This document shows, piece after piece, positions 54,695 to 63,257 of a stretch of 64,000 nt of DNA (its first letter is position 1; every line of letters starts with the position of its first letter). A program made the translations under genes and the position numbers. Location: contig NZ_FOWD01000001.1 in NCBI RefSeq assembly GCF_900115365.1, positions 1 through 64,000 on the forward strand, given 5' to 3'. Source of the DNA: Anaerocolumna aminovalerica. Lineage in GTDB: Bacteria; Bacillota; Clostridia; Lachnospirales; Lachnospiraceae. The notes beneath the pieces are model-generated. The model was not told the origin of the DNA, ran no database searches, and saw nothing but the letters and a program-made list of their open reading frames with translations.

Positions 54695-55063
54695 TCAACC
54701 TAGCTCCTTTGCTAAATTTCTAATTACTTCAATTATTTCTTCTGTATCTAACCCAAGTTGCTTCATTTTATTTAAAAATTCTTTTATTTCATTTATGGCT
54801 GATTGTTCTTTCAATTCCTTTATGAGTTTCTCATCGGAAGTAATAAATCTTCCGCTGGTACGATTGGTATAAACCAACCCGGTTCGTTCCAACTCGGTAA
54901 AAGCTCTTTGCATTGTATTTGGATTTACAGCGGCATCGGCTGCTAAATCTCTAACAGAAGGTAATTTGTCACCGGGTTTAAAGTAACCCGATATAATTCC
55001 TGCCTGTATTTGCTCTATTAATTGAAGGTAAACCGGTCGTTCTGAATTAAGTTCCCATTGCAT
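54695..55063 (-). CDS. GntR-family regulator, YtrA subfamily
   Basis: A 122-residue protein with a winged-helix GntR domain (about 8-75; PVYLQLIEQIQAGIISGYFKPGDKLPSVRDLA) and a short helical C terminus, as in YtrA-type regulators. Such proteins repress their own ABC operon. AAGGAGATG precedes the ATG. The inverted repeat at 55088-55123 overlapping its promoter is the likely operator. Confidence 0.9.
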   Translation of the reverse strand: MQWELNSERPVYLQLIEQIQAGIISGYFKPGDKLPSVRDLAADAAVNPNTMQRAFTELERTGLVYTNRTSGRFITSDEKLIKELKEQSAINEIKEFLNKMKQLGLDTEEIIEVIRNLAKELG

Positions 55064-55087
55064 TCATTCATCTCCTTCCTGATTAGT

Positions 55088-55144
55088 TGTATTACTGTAT
55101 TAAGCAACTAATACAATAATACAGCGATAATTTTATATTGTCAA
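55088..55144 (-). promoter_or_regulatory. Promoter and likely GntR operator of the ABC operon
   Basis: On the minus strand TTGACA (55144-55139), 17 bases, then TATTAT (55121-55116). An inverted repeat, TGTATTACTGTATTA (55088-55102) and TAATACAATAATACA (55109-55123) with one mismatch, covers the -10 box and the start region. This is the position expected for autorepression. Confidence 0.8.
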
Positions 55145-55263
55145 TACTTAATTTTACTTTTTTATCTTTTTATATGACAAATTGAGACACTGTTTTTTTA
55201 AATTTGCATAAGATATATTAGGAGTATAAAATCATTTCTAAAAATAAAAAGGAGATAATTTAA

Positions 55264-55692
55264 ATGGGAAGTCATATGTCAAATCATAGAAATTGTTGTA
55301 GAGAAAGAGAAAGAGAAAGAGAATGTGAAAGAGAAAACGAACAGAGACACGTTCATGAAGTACAAGGAAGTGTATTCATTGCTGAGCCCGAGGAAGAACC
55401 TCATAATCATCGTTTTGCAACGGTATCTGGAGAAGCTATTCCATGTGGAGAGCATGACCATGTTCATGAAGTGAAATTCAGAACAGATTTTTTTAATGAT
55501 CATTTTCATGAATTCTGTGGTAAAACTGGTGGAGCTATAAGAGTGGGTGACAGACATGTTCACTTCTTAAAAGATTTTACCACTGTTGTTGATGGGCATA
55601 GACATGAATTTAGATTTAATACATTTATAGACAATCCAATAGGAGAAGAACACAAGAAATCTAAACATAATTACAGGTATGATATGGAATAA
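55264..55692 (+). CDS. YmaF-family protein, His-rich
   Basis: A 142-residue protein with an Arg/Glu-rich N-terminal repeat (RERERERECERE), then three similar blocks with His pairs (HNHRFATVSGEAIPCG, DHVHEV, DRHVHFLKD, GHRHEFRF), typical of the YmaF family. The many His suggest metal binding; function is unknown. AAAAGGAGA precedes the ATG at 55264; a second in-frame ATG at 55279 is possible. A perfect terminator follows. Confidence 0.85.
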   Translation: MGSHMSNHRNCCRERERERECERENEQRHVHEVQGSVFIAEPEEEPHNHRFATVSGEAIPCGEHDHVHEVKFRTDFFNDHFHEFCGKTGGAIRVGDRHVHFLKDFTTVVDGHRHEFRFNTFIDNPIGEEHKKSKHNYRYDME

Positions 55693-55728
55693 TTGTATTT
55701 CTATTAATAATTGATTTAATATGTTTGG

Positions 55729-55755
55729 GCATCCTAATTTTTAGGATGCTTTTTT
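55729..55755 (+). terminator. Terminator of the YmaF gene
   Basis: GCATCCTAA (55729-55737) pairs with TTAGGATGC (55741-55749), followed by TTTTTT. Confidence 0.9.
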
Positions 55756-55798
55756 ATATTTATTTTATAATATGGATATTAATATTTCATACAAATGA

Positions 55799-55827
55799 TT
55801 GAAGAATACACAAAAAAATGCTATAAT
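55799..55827 (+). promoter_or_regulatory. Promoter of the purine nucleoside phosphorylase gene
   Basis: TTGAAG (55799-55804), 17 bases, then TATAAT (55822-55827) preceded by TGC, an extended -10. The ATG is at 55882. Confidence 0.7.
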
Positions 55828-55881
55828 ATTGTCGAATAGTAGGTAATACGTATACTATAAAAAAATGAAAAGGAGATTCAT

Positions 55882-56715
55882 ATGAATCCAGTATATGAAA
55901 AACTTCAAAAATGTTACAAGAGTGTTCGGGAAAAAATTAATTTTGAACCGGAAGTGGCTTTAATCCTTGGTTCCGGTTTAGGGGATTATGCAGATAGTAT
56001 TAATATTCATTCGATACTTGATTATAATGATATTGAAGGTTTTCCTGTTTCAACAGTAAAAGGCCATAAGGGAAGATTTGTATTTGGATATATAGGTGAT
56101 GTTCCGGTGGTTATTATGCAGGGCAGAGTTCATTATTATGAAGGTTATCCTATTACAGATGTTGTTTTGCCCACCAGACTTATGAAGATGATGGGTGCAA
56201 AAGTCTTATTTCTTACCAATGCAGCCGGTGGCGTAAATTTTAATTATAAAAGCGGTGATTTTATGATGATTACCGACCATATATCTGATTTTGTACCATC
56301 TCCTTTAATTGGCGAAAATATTGAGGAATTAGGACTTCGTTTTCCTGATATGAGCCATGTATATGATTTGGACTTACAGGCAATCATCCGTAATACAGCG
56401 AAGGAGTCTGATATTCCTTTGCAGGAAGGTGTATATATTCAGTTTACCGGTCCAAATTTTGAGACACCCCATGAAGTAAAGATGTGCAGAATACTTGGAG
56501 CGGATGCAGTTGGTATGAGTACCGCCTGTGAAGCTATGGCCGCAAAGCATATGGGAATGAAAGTCTGCGGTATTTCCTGTATATCAAATCTTTGCGCCGG
56601 TATGACGGAACAGCCTTTAACTCATGAAGAAGTACAAGAAACAGCAGACAGAGTTGCTCCTTTATTTAAGAAATTAATTACAGACTCTATTAAGAATATT
56701 GCTAAGATGGAATAA
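55882..56715 (+). CDS. punA: Purine-nucleoside phosphorylase (trimeric, PunA type)
   Basis: It splits inosine and guanosine with phosphate to base plus ribose-1-phosphate. The 277-residue protein has GSGLGDYAD (about 31), the phosphate-binding RVHYYEGY (about 86) and the Asn-containing substrate loop in the late half (GMSTACEAMAAKH). This is the low-molecular-mass PNP II family. AAAAGGAGA precedes the ATG. It may feed the BMP nucleoside importer products into salvage; the importer is 1.2 kb downstream. Confidence 0.93.
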   Translation: MNPVYEKLQKCYKSVREKINFEPEVALILGSGLGDYADSINIHSILDYNDIEGFPVSTVKGHKGRFVFGYIGDVPVVIMQGRVHYYEGYPITDVVLPTRLMKMMGAKVLFLTNAAGGVNFNYKSGDFMMITDHISDFVPSPLIGENIEELGLRFPDMSHVYDLDLQAIIRNTAKESDIPLQEGVYIQFTGPNFETPHEVKMCRILGADAVGMSTACEAMAAKHMGMKVCGISCISNLCAGMTEQPLTHEEVQETADRVAPLFKKLITDSIKNIAKME

Positions 56716-56828
56716 GAGATAGTCAGTTACTCTGAAAAGGTCACTGTTCTGTTATTCTGAATAAAAGCCGTTCAAAGCTGAATTGGTGAAGGAACCACAG
56801 AAGGACAGCAGCGAAAGAAGGAGGGCCT

Positions 56829-57752
56829 ATGAAAGCATTATATTATAAAGATAAGGCACAGTATTTGGAAGATTACCCCATACCTGTTCCGGGACCCAGC
56901 GAAAGTCTGGTAAAGATATTAATAAGTGCCATATGTAATACAGATAAGGAAGTGTTAAAAGGGTACAAGCCTAATTTTTCAGGGGTGTTGGGACATGAAT
57001 TTGTAGGAGAAGTAGTAGAATCCAACAAAAAAGAACTGATTGGTAAAAGGGTAGTAGGTGAACTCAATGAAGGCTGCGGACAATGTATCTATTGCAGGAC
57101 AGGCAGAGAAAAGCATTGTTTAAACCGTAAAGTTATCGGTATAGCCGGTAGAGATGGCTGCTTTGCAGAATATATGACCATACATTCCGATCTGCTTCAT
57201 GTTGTACCGGAGGAAATACCTACAGAAGTTGCAATATTTACAGAACCTTTAGCGGCAGCTTTAGAGATTATGGAACAGGCTCATATCCAGCCTTCAAAGA
57301 ATGTTGCGGTAATCGGAGACGGAAGGCTTGCTTTTATGATAGCGCAGGTGGTTTCTCTATCCGGTGCCGATTTGACAATAATAGGAAGGCACGAAGATAA
57401 ATTGAAACAATTTTCTTCTTTTGCTAAAACTACCACAGAAGCAGATGAGACTTATGAAATTGTTATAGATGCAACTGGATCTCCGGACGGAATCTTATCA
57501 GCACAAAAACTGGTACGTAATAAAGGACTTATTGTAATAAAGAGTACTTATGCCGGAAAAGTTGAAATTGACATGAGCTCTTTTGTTGTAAATGAGATTA
57601 CTATTAAGGGAAGCAGATGCGGTCCTTTTGAGCCGGCTATGCAGTTGTTGCAAAGAGGGCTTGTTACTTTGCCTGCCATAGAATTATATGAATTGAAAGA
57701 TTATGAAAAGGCATTGCAATCCAAAGCTTTTAAGGCAGGATTTAAGTTTTAA
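56829..57752 (+). CDS. Zinc-dependent alcohol/polyol dehydrogenase (MDR superfamily)
   Basis: A 307-residue medium-chain dehydrogenase, shorter than the usual 340-350. It has Cys in SAICNTDKEV (about 37, catalytic zinc), GHEFVGEVVE (about 55-64), a structural four-Cys zinc site (CGQCIYC, then C; about 80-97) and a degenerate coenzyme-binding Gly motif (VIGDGRLAFM). The substrate is unclear. AGAAGGAGG precedes the ATG. It lies between the phosphorylase and the importer, all on the same strand. Confidence 0.85.
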   Translation: MKALYYKDKAQYLEDYPIPVPGPSESLVKILISAICNTDKEVLKGYKPNFSGVLGHEFVGEVVESNKKELIGKRVVGELNEGCGQCIYCRTGREKHCLNRKVIGIAGRDGCFAEYMTIHSDLLHVVPEEIPTEVAIFTEPLAAALEIMEQAHIQPSKNVAVIGDGRLAFMIAQVVSLSGADLTIIGRHEDKLKQFSSFAKTTTEADETYEIVIDATGSPDGILSAQKLVRNKGLIVIKSTYAGKVEIDMSSFVVNEITIKGSRCGPFEPAMQLLQRGLVTLPAIELYELKDYEKALQSKAFKAGFKF

Positions 57753-57953
57753 AGGATTTACTTTTGCTAATTAGGATTACGAAGTAATGGTAATATAAGT
57801 TTCATATTTGGTAGTTTTGTTTTTATAGTAGTAAAGATTCTTATAAGGTTATTAATATAACTTATTATTAGGTGTCATTAATAAGTTGTGTTGAATAATA
57901 TATTTATTTTATTTAAGGCAATTAAATCTTTAAACTAACAATGGAGGTCATTT

Positions 57954-59153
57954 ATGAAAAGCAGAAAATTTTTAGCATTAGCATGTATTATGAGCCTTAT
58001 GGTTGTTTTATTTACCGGATGCGGTAAAAAAGGAAATACTACAGGGGACGGAAATCAAACAGGAAACACAGATGGAAAACAAACTGAAACAGAAAATCCA
58101 GGTACGGAAACTGGTAATAAAGAAGGGCTTAAAATTGCAATTGTAACCAGCCCATCCGGTGTAGATGATGGTTCTTTCAACCAAGATAATTATAATGGTA
58201 TATTAAATTTTATTAAAAATAATCCTGATGCTACTGTTAAAACAGTTAAGGAACCAACTGGTGACCCAACTGCTGCAGTACAGGCTGTTGCAGATATTGT
58301 TGCCGGTTATGATGTAATTGTAACTCCAGGTTTTCAATTTGCAGGAATTTCAACAATTGCCGGAGATAACCCAAATAGTAAATTCGTATTAATCGACTCT
58401 AACCCTCAAGAAATTGAAGGTGTTGCAGAATTTGATAATATTTATGCTATGACATTTGCAGAGGAAGAGAGCGGATTCTTTGCAGGAATGGCAGCAGCAT
58501 TAGAAACAAAAACAGGCAAAGTTGCAGTTGTTAATGGTGTAGCTTATCCTTCCAACGTTAATTACCAATATGGTTTTGAATCCGGTGTTAACTATGTTAA
58601 TGCTAAGTATGACAAGAAAGTTGAATTTGTAGAACTTCCAGCTTACGCAGGAACAGATGTAACTGGTGCAAATGTGGGTGGTAACTATGTTGGATCCTTT
58701 GCAGATGAACCAACAGGTAAAGTTGTAGGTAATGCTTTAATTAATGAAGGTGTTGATATTATGTTTGTTGCAGCAGGCGGTTCCGGTAATGGTGTATTTA
58801 CAGCTGCAAAAGAAGCAGAGGGAGTTATGGTAATCGGCTGCGACGTTGACCAATATGATGATGGTAAAAACGGTTCCGAAAATGTAATATTAACTTCAGT
58901 ATTAAAAGTTATGAGCTTGAACGTAGAAAGAGCTTTAAATGCAGTAAAAGACGGTACATTTAAAGGACAGAATGTTCTTCTGAAAGCAGATACAGATTCC
59001 ACAGGATTCGTAAGTGCAGAAGGACGTCATCAGTTATCTGAAGACAGTATCGCCAAAATGAATGAAGCCTATAAATTATTACAGGCTGGAGAAATTGTAC
59101 CTGCAGCTAATTTTAATGGAATTTCATCCGACTCTTTCCCTGGTCTTAAATAA
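57954..59153 (+). CDS. BMP-family nucleoside-binding lipoprotein
   Basis: A 399-residue BMP/PnrA-type substrate-binding lipoprotein with lipobox FTGC (Cys about 23), a Gly/Asn/Thr-rich linker of about 35 residues, and the binding fold starting KIAIVTSPSGVDDGSFNQ (about 62). These proteins bind purine nucleosides for the NupABC/NupOPQ-like importers. GGAGGT precedes the ATG. A terminator at 59202-59256 separates it from the ATPase gene, so the binding protein is likely made in excess. Confidence 0.9.
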   Translation: MKSRKFLALACIMSLMVVLFTGCGKKGNTTGDGNQTGNTDGKQTETENPGTETGNKEGLKIAIVTSPSGVDDGSFNQDNYNGILNFIKNNPDATVKTVKEPTGDPTAAVQAVADIVAGYDVIVTPGFQFAGISTIAGDNPNSKFVLIDSNPQEIEGVAEFDNIYAMTFAEEESGFFAGMAAALETKTGKVAVVNGVAYPSNVNYQYGFESGVNYVNAKYDKKVEFVELPAYAGTDVTGANVGGNYVGSFADEPTGKVVGNALINEGVDIMFVAAGGSGNGVFTAAKEAEGVMVIGCDVDQYDDGKNGSENVILTSVLKVMSLNVERALNAVKDGTFKGQNVLLKADTDSTGFVSAEGRHQLSEDSIAKMNEAYKLLQAGEIVPAANFNGISSDSFPGLK

Positions 59154-59201
59154 TTGTGAAAAAATTCCACATCGCCTTTAGCTAAAGTTGGGAAAACAGA
59201 G

Positions 59202-59256
59202 AAAGTTTATCACTTTATATTGAGGGATCAGTAATAAGTGATAAACTTTTTTTATT
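59202..59256 (+). terminator. Terminator between the binding protein and importer genes
   Basis: AAAGTTTATCACTT (59202-59215) pairs with AAGTGATAAACTTT (59236-59249), then TTTTT. It probably works as a partial terminator within one operon. Confidence 0.85.
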
Positions 59257-59280
59257 AAAATGAAGACAAGGAGAATAAAA

Positions 59281-60813
59281 ATGTCTGAATATATTGTGGA
59301 AATGAAACATATTACAAAGAAATTTCCCGGCATTGTTGCCAATGATAATGTAACGATGCAGATTAAAAAGGGAGAAATCTTTGCATTATTAGGTGAAAAT
59401 GGTGCCGGTAAATCTACCTTAATGAGTATGCTCTTTGGTATGTATGAACCTGACGAAGGCGAGATATTCATTCGAGGGGAAAAAGTTCATATTCATTCTC
59501 CAAACCATGCAACAAAACTGAATATAGGTATGGTGCATCAACATTTTAAACTGGTTCAAAATTATACTATTACAGAAAATATTATACTTGGTATTGAACC
59601 TATCAAAAAATTAGCAGGTGTAATACCATATGTAGATATTAAAAATGCCAATAAGAAAATTAGCCAATTATCAAAAGAGTATGGATTAGAAGTGGATCCA
59701 ACGAAAAAAATTGAAGATATAAATGTTTCATTGCAGCAGCGGGTGGAGATCTTAAAAATGTTATACCGGGAAGCAGAGATTTTAATCTTTGATGAACCTA
59801 CAGCAGTTTTAACACCCCAAGAAATTGATTTTTTACTGGGTATAATTGAGGGCTTACGTGCCGGCGGAAAGACTATAATATTAATTACTCATAAATTGGA
59901 AGAAATAAAAAGAGTTGCTGACCGTTGTGCGATTTTGTGCCGCGGTAAATTAGTGGATGTGTTGGATGTTAAGGAAACCTCTACGCAAAAAATGGCCAAT
60001 TTAATGGTGGGCAGAGAGGTATCCTTTGAAACAGAAAAGAAACCGGCACATTTTAAAGAAGTAATATTAGATGTATCCCACTTGACCGTAAAGAACCAGG
60101 ATAATTTTGAAGTGGTAAAAGATGTGTCCTTTACTATAAAGGGCGGTGAAGTATTTGCAATTGCCGGAGTATCCGGTAATGGTCAGGTGGAAGTTGCTGA
60201 TGCAATAGCAGGACTTGTAAAAGTTAGCAGTGGTTCAATTAAGCTTAATAATACGGATATTACCAATTATAGTATTAGAAAGCGTACGTTAGAAGGTATT
60301 TCTTATATACCGGAGGATAGACAAGCTTATGGGCTGGTATTAGATTTTACCCTGGCTGAGAATATTGCTTTAAAAGATTACTATAAAGAACCCTTTTGTA
60401 AGAATGGGATATTGGATAAAGATGAAATTGTAAATTACGGAAATTCACTTATAGATAAATACGATATTAGAAGTGGACAAGGCTCTAATACCATAGTTCG
60501 CTCCATGAGCGGCGGTAATCAGCAAAAAGCCATTATTGCCAGAGAAATAGAGCTGCAGTCCCCTTTAATGATCTTCGTACAGCCTACCAGAGGACTTGAT
60601 ATTGGAGCTATTGAAAATATTCATAATATGATTTTACGGGAACGTGATAATGGTAAGGCAATCCTTCTAATATCTTTGGAATTAGATGAAATTATGAATA
60701 TTGCTGATACCATAGGTGTTATTTACAATGGCCAGCTTCTAAAAATAGCCGATGCAAAAACACTGACCACCAAGGAAGTCGGAGAATTTATGATGGGGGT
60801 AAAGCATGAGTAA
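59281..60813 (+). CDS. Nucleoside ABC importer ATP-binding protein (double ATPase)
   Basis: A 510-residue protein with two ATPase domains, as in NupO/YufO and RbsA-like importers. The first has Walker A GENGAGKST and Walker B LIFDEPTAVLT; the second has GVSGNGQ in place of a full Walker A (typical degeneracy) and signature SGGNQQKAIIAREI with Walker B. AAGGAG precedes the ATG at 59281. An in-frame ATG seven codons upstream lacks spacing. It overlaps the next gene by eight bases. Confidence 0.93.
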   Translation: MSEYIVEMKHITKKFPGIVANDNVTMQIKKGEIFALLGENGAGKSTLMSMLFGMYEPDEGEIFIRGEKVHIHSPNHATKLNIGMVHQHFKLVQNYTITENIILGIEPIKKLAGVIPYVDIKNANKKISQLSKEYGLEVDPTKKIEDINVSLQQRVEILKMLYREAEILIFDEPTAVLTPQEIDFLLGIIEGLRAGGKTIILITHKLEEIKRVADRCAILCRGKLVDVLDVKETSTQKMANLMVGREVSFETEKKPAHFKEVILDVSHLTVKNQDNFEVVKDVSFTIKGGEVFAIAGVSGNGQVEVADAIAGLVKVSSGSIKLNNTDITNYSIRKRTLEGISYIPEDRQAYGLVLDFTLAENIALKDYYKEPFCKNGILDKDEIVNYGNSLIDKYDIRSGQGSNTIVRSMSGGNQQKAIIAREIELQSPLMIFVQPTRGLDIGAIENIHNMILRERDNGKAILLISLELDEIMNIADTIGVIYNGQLLKIADAKTLTTKEVGEFMMGVKHE

Positions 60814-62128
60814 AACAAATCCTAAAAATACAAAGAATGCAAATATCATATATAGAGCTTTTCTAAAATGTATGGGAAATGAAAAATGGCAGCCTGTTTC
60901 CATACCTTTATTCTCCATTCTTTTAAGTTTAATTGCTGCTTCCATTACCATTTTGCTAATTGGAAAGAATCCTCTCGAGGCTTTTTATAATCTGTTACAA
61001 GGTGCAGGTGTACTGCCAAAACCGGTCTATGCAGGATATAAAAGTATGCTTACAGATTTATTGACCATGCTGAATTCCATGACACCTATGCTTTTTGCGG
61101 CTTTAGCGGTAGCAGTGGCTCTTAAGGCAGGCCTTTTTAACATAGGTGTATCCGGACAGATGTTATTAGCCGGATATGCAGCTACTGTACTAGTGGGTTA
61201 TAGTGAGCTGAACGGAATACTTGCAAAGCCTCTTGTATTAATTATAGGTATCTTAGTTGGTGCAATTTATGGAGGTGTTGTAGGTTGGTTAAAATATAAA
61301 TTTAATATTAACGAAGTAGTCTCCACCATTATGTTTAATTATATCGTGCAATATGTTTTAAGTTTCTTTATTAACTCATATTATATTGATCCAGTTTCAA
61401 GACAATCAAAATATATAAGAAGTTCAGCACGATTAACATTTATGAATGTGGAAATTGCAGGCCTTAAGATGGACTTGTCCATAGGTATTATTTTAGCTCT
61501 GATTACTGCGTTTATTATAAAATTCCTTGTTGACAAAACAAGAATTGGATATGAAATAAAAGCGGTAGGTGCAAACCCAAAAGCCGCAAAGTATGCCGGT
61601 ATCAATGTAGGTAGAAACATAGTTTTAGCCATGGTAATTTCAGGGGCTTTAGCAGGACTTGCAGGAGTAACTTATTATCTTGGCTATTTCGCTTCCATAC
61701 AACCAAAAGTATTAGCAAGTACAGGTTACGATGCCATTGCAGTATCTTTATTAGGTAACGGAAATCCAATCGGAATTATATTTTCCTCCTTCCTGATTTC
61801 GGTTATTGATAAGGGCAGTACTTACATGAGTTCTACAGCCGGAGTCAGACAAGAAATTGCTTCTGTTATTACAGGATTAATCCTTCTGTTTAGTGCTTGC
61901 GGTACCTTTATTAAGTACAAGATTCAAAGAGGAAAGGAAAAACACTTTGAAGGGATTAAAGCTATAGGGCCAGAGGACATTGTTGGAAGTACCACTAGTG
62001 TAGAAAAAAGCGAAAATCTCATAAAAGCTGTAGAAAAAGACAGCATGCTGGAGGAAACGGATGAAAGAAAGGATACAGAAGCAAGTATTCTACAGGAAGA
62101 GAATGAGAGAAAGGAGAGTGAAGAATAA
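60806..62128 (+). CDS. Nucleoside ABC importer permease 1 (NupP type)
   Basis: A 440-residue membrane protein with about nine or ten helices (branched-chain/BPD-type permease family), longer than the usual 350 by a C-terminal hydrophilic tail of about 65 residues rich in Glu and Lys. The core carries LFNIGVSGQMLLAGY and the GANPKAAKYAGI motif. The start codon overlaps the ATPase stop, and the stop overlaps the next start (TAATG). Confidence 0.92.
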   Translation: MSKTNPKNTKNANIIYRAFLKCMGNEKWQPVSIPLFSILLSLIAASITILLIGKNPLEAFYNLLQGAGVLPKPVYAGYKSMLTDLLTMLNSMTPMLFAALAVAVALKAGLFNIGVSGQMLLAGYAATVLVGYSELNGILAKPLVLIIGILVGAIYGGVVGWLKYKFNINEVVSTIMFNYIVQYVLSFFINSYYIDPVSRQSKYIRSSARLTFMNVEIAGLKMDLSIGIILALITAFIIKFLVDKTRIGYEIKAVGANPKAAKYAGINVGRNIVLAMVISGALAGLAGVTYYLGYFASIQPKVLASTGYDAIAVSLLGNGNPIGIIFSSFLISVIDKGSTYMSSTAGVRQEIASVITGLILLFSACGTFIKYKIQRGKEKHFEGIKAIGPEDIVGSTTSVEKSENLIKAVEKDSMLEETDERKDTEASILQEENERKESEE

Positions 62129-63087
62129 TGGATACTATAATTATTGATGGCTTATCCTTTGCTTTGCCTCTCTTTATTATGGCAATTGGAGGCATTTATA
62201 GTGAAAAAAGCGGAATTACCAATCTGGCAATTGAAGGTTTGCAAGGCTTTGGTGCTTTTGTTGGAGCTCTGACAGTTGTTTTATTTTCCAAATTTGCAAA
62301 TATGGAAGTGCAATCTTTATTCTATGTGGCGTTGATCTTTTCTATGTTAGGCGGAATGGTCTATTCCATGCTTCATGCACTTTTATGTATTAACTTTAAG
62401 GCGAATCAGGTAATCAGCGGTGTTGTTATAAATATACTTGCTGCTGCGTTAACAGTATTCCTAACCACTCAGGTAAATAGTTTGATGTTTGGAGCAGTAT
62501 CGGATAAATTCCAATTAGGAGTATCCAATCGATTTACTATTCCTGTTTTATCAAGTATACCTGTTATAGGAGCTATGTTTAAATCAATCTATCCCTTTGA
62601 GATAGTGATTGTAGTGATTGCATTTATTGCATGGTATGTATTATACAAGACAAGATATGGACTACGGTTAAGAGCTTGTGGAGATAATCCTCATTCTGTA
62701 GATGCTGCAGGTGTAGAAGTATCTAAGATAAGATTTAAGGCGGTAATGGTATCCGGTGCTTTATCAGGCCTTGGTGGTATGTGTTTTGCTTACTCCATCT
62801 CTGCTAACTTCTCACCAAGTATTTATATGGGATATGGCTATCTTGCCATAGCAGCGTTAATTTTTGGAAACTGGAAGATACTTCCTACTTTAGGTGCCTG
62901 CCTTCTATTTGGATTTGCAAAATCCGGCGGATATAAATTAGGACAGGTATTAGAATTACCAAGTACTTTTTCTGATTTGATTATGATACTACCATATGTT
63001 TTAACTTTATTACTGCTTATCTTTTTCTCAAAATCCAACCGTTCACCCAGAGCACTTGGTGAGATTTATGATAAAGGTAAGAGATAA
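62128..63087 (+). CDS. Nucleoside ABC importer permease 2 (NupQ type)
   Basis: A 319-residue membrane protein with about eight helices and the paralogous motif (RLRACGDNPHSVDAAGVEVSKIRF) that interacts with the ATPase. It is the last importer gene and overlaps the previous stop by one base. Confidence 0.92.
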   Translation: MDTIIIDGLSFALPLFIMAIGGIYSEKSGITNLAIEGLQGFGAFVGALTVVLFSKFANMEVQSLFYVALIFSMLGGMVYSMLHALLCINFKANQVISGVVINILAAALTVFLTTQVNSLMFGAVSDKFQLGVSNRFTIPVLSSIPVIGAMFKSIYPFEIVIVVIAFIAWYVLYKTRYGLRLRACGDNPHSVDAAGVEVSKIRFKAVMVSGALSGLGGMCFAYSISANFSPSIYMGYGYLAIAALIFGNWKILPTLGACLLFGFAKSGGYKLGQVLELPSTFSDLIMILPYVLTLLLLIFFSKSNRSPRALGEIYDKGKR

Positions 63088-63106
63088 TTAATACTATCTA
63101 AAAATG

Positions 63107-63191
63107 TAATGAGGAATTTCAATCTTGCTTGTAATTCAATTGAGTGGATATAGGATTAGGGAACTGGCTTACGTTTATAGTATGGTAAAAA
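63107..63191. repeat. Third, diverged copy of the proC upstream repeat
   Basis: AATGAGGAA, then TCTTGCTTG, then GAGTGGA and GGAACTGGCTTACGTTTAT align in order with 47114-47195. The dyad and TATAAT box are weaker here (TAGTATGG). It lies between the importer and the RCC1 gene. Confidence 0.5.
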
Positions 63192-63257
63192 CATAATTGT
63201 AATATAAAATTACGAAAGAAGAAAGTGATAGCTATGGGTTATCACAAGTAAAGAATT

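Noticed and set aside
55730-55881. Purine riboswitch ahead of the phosphorylase
   Set aside because: The conserved purine riboswitch core was not found; the region is a plain promoter and a terminator.
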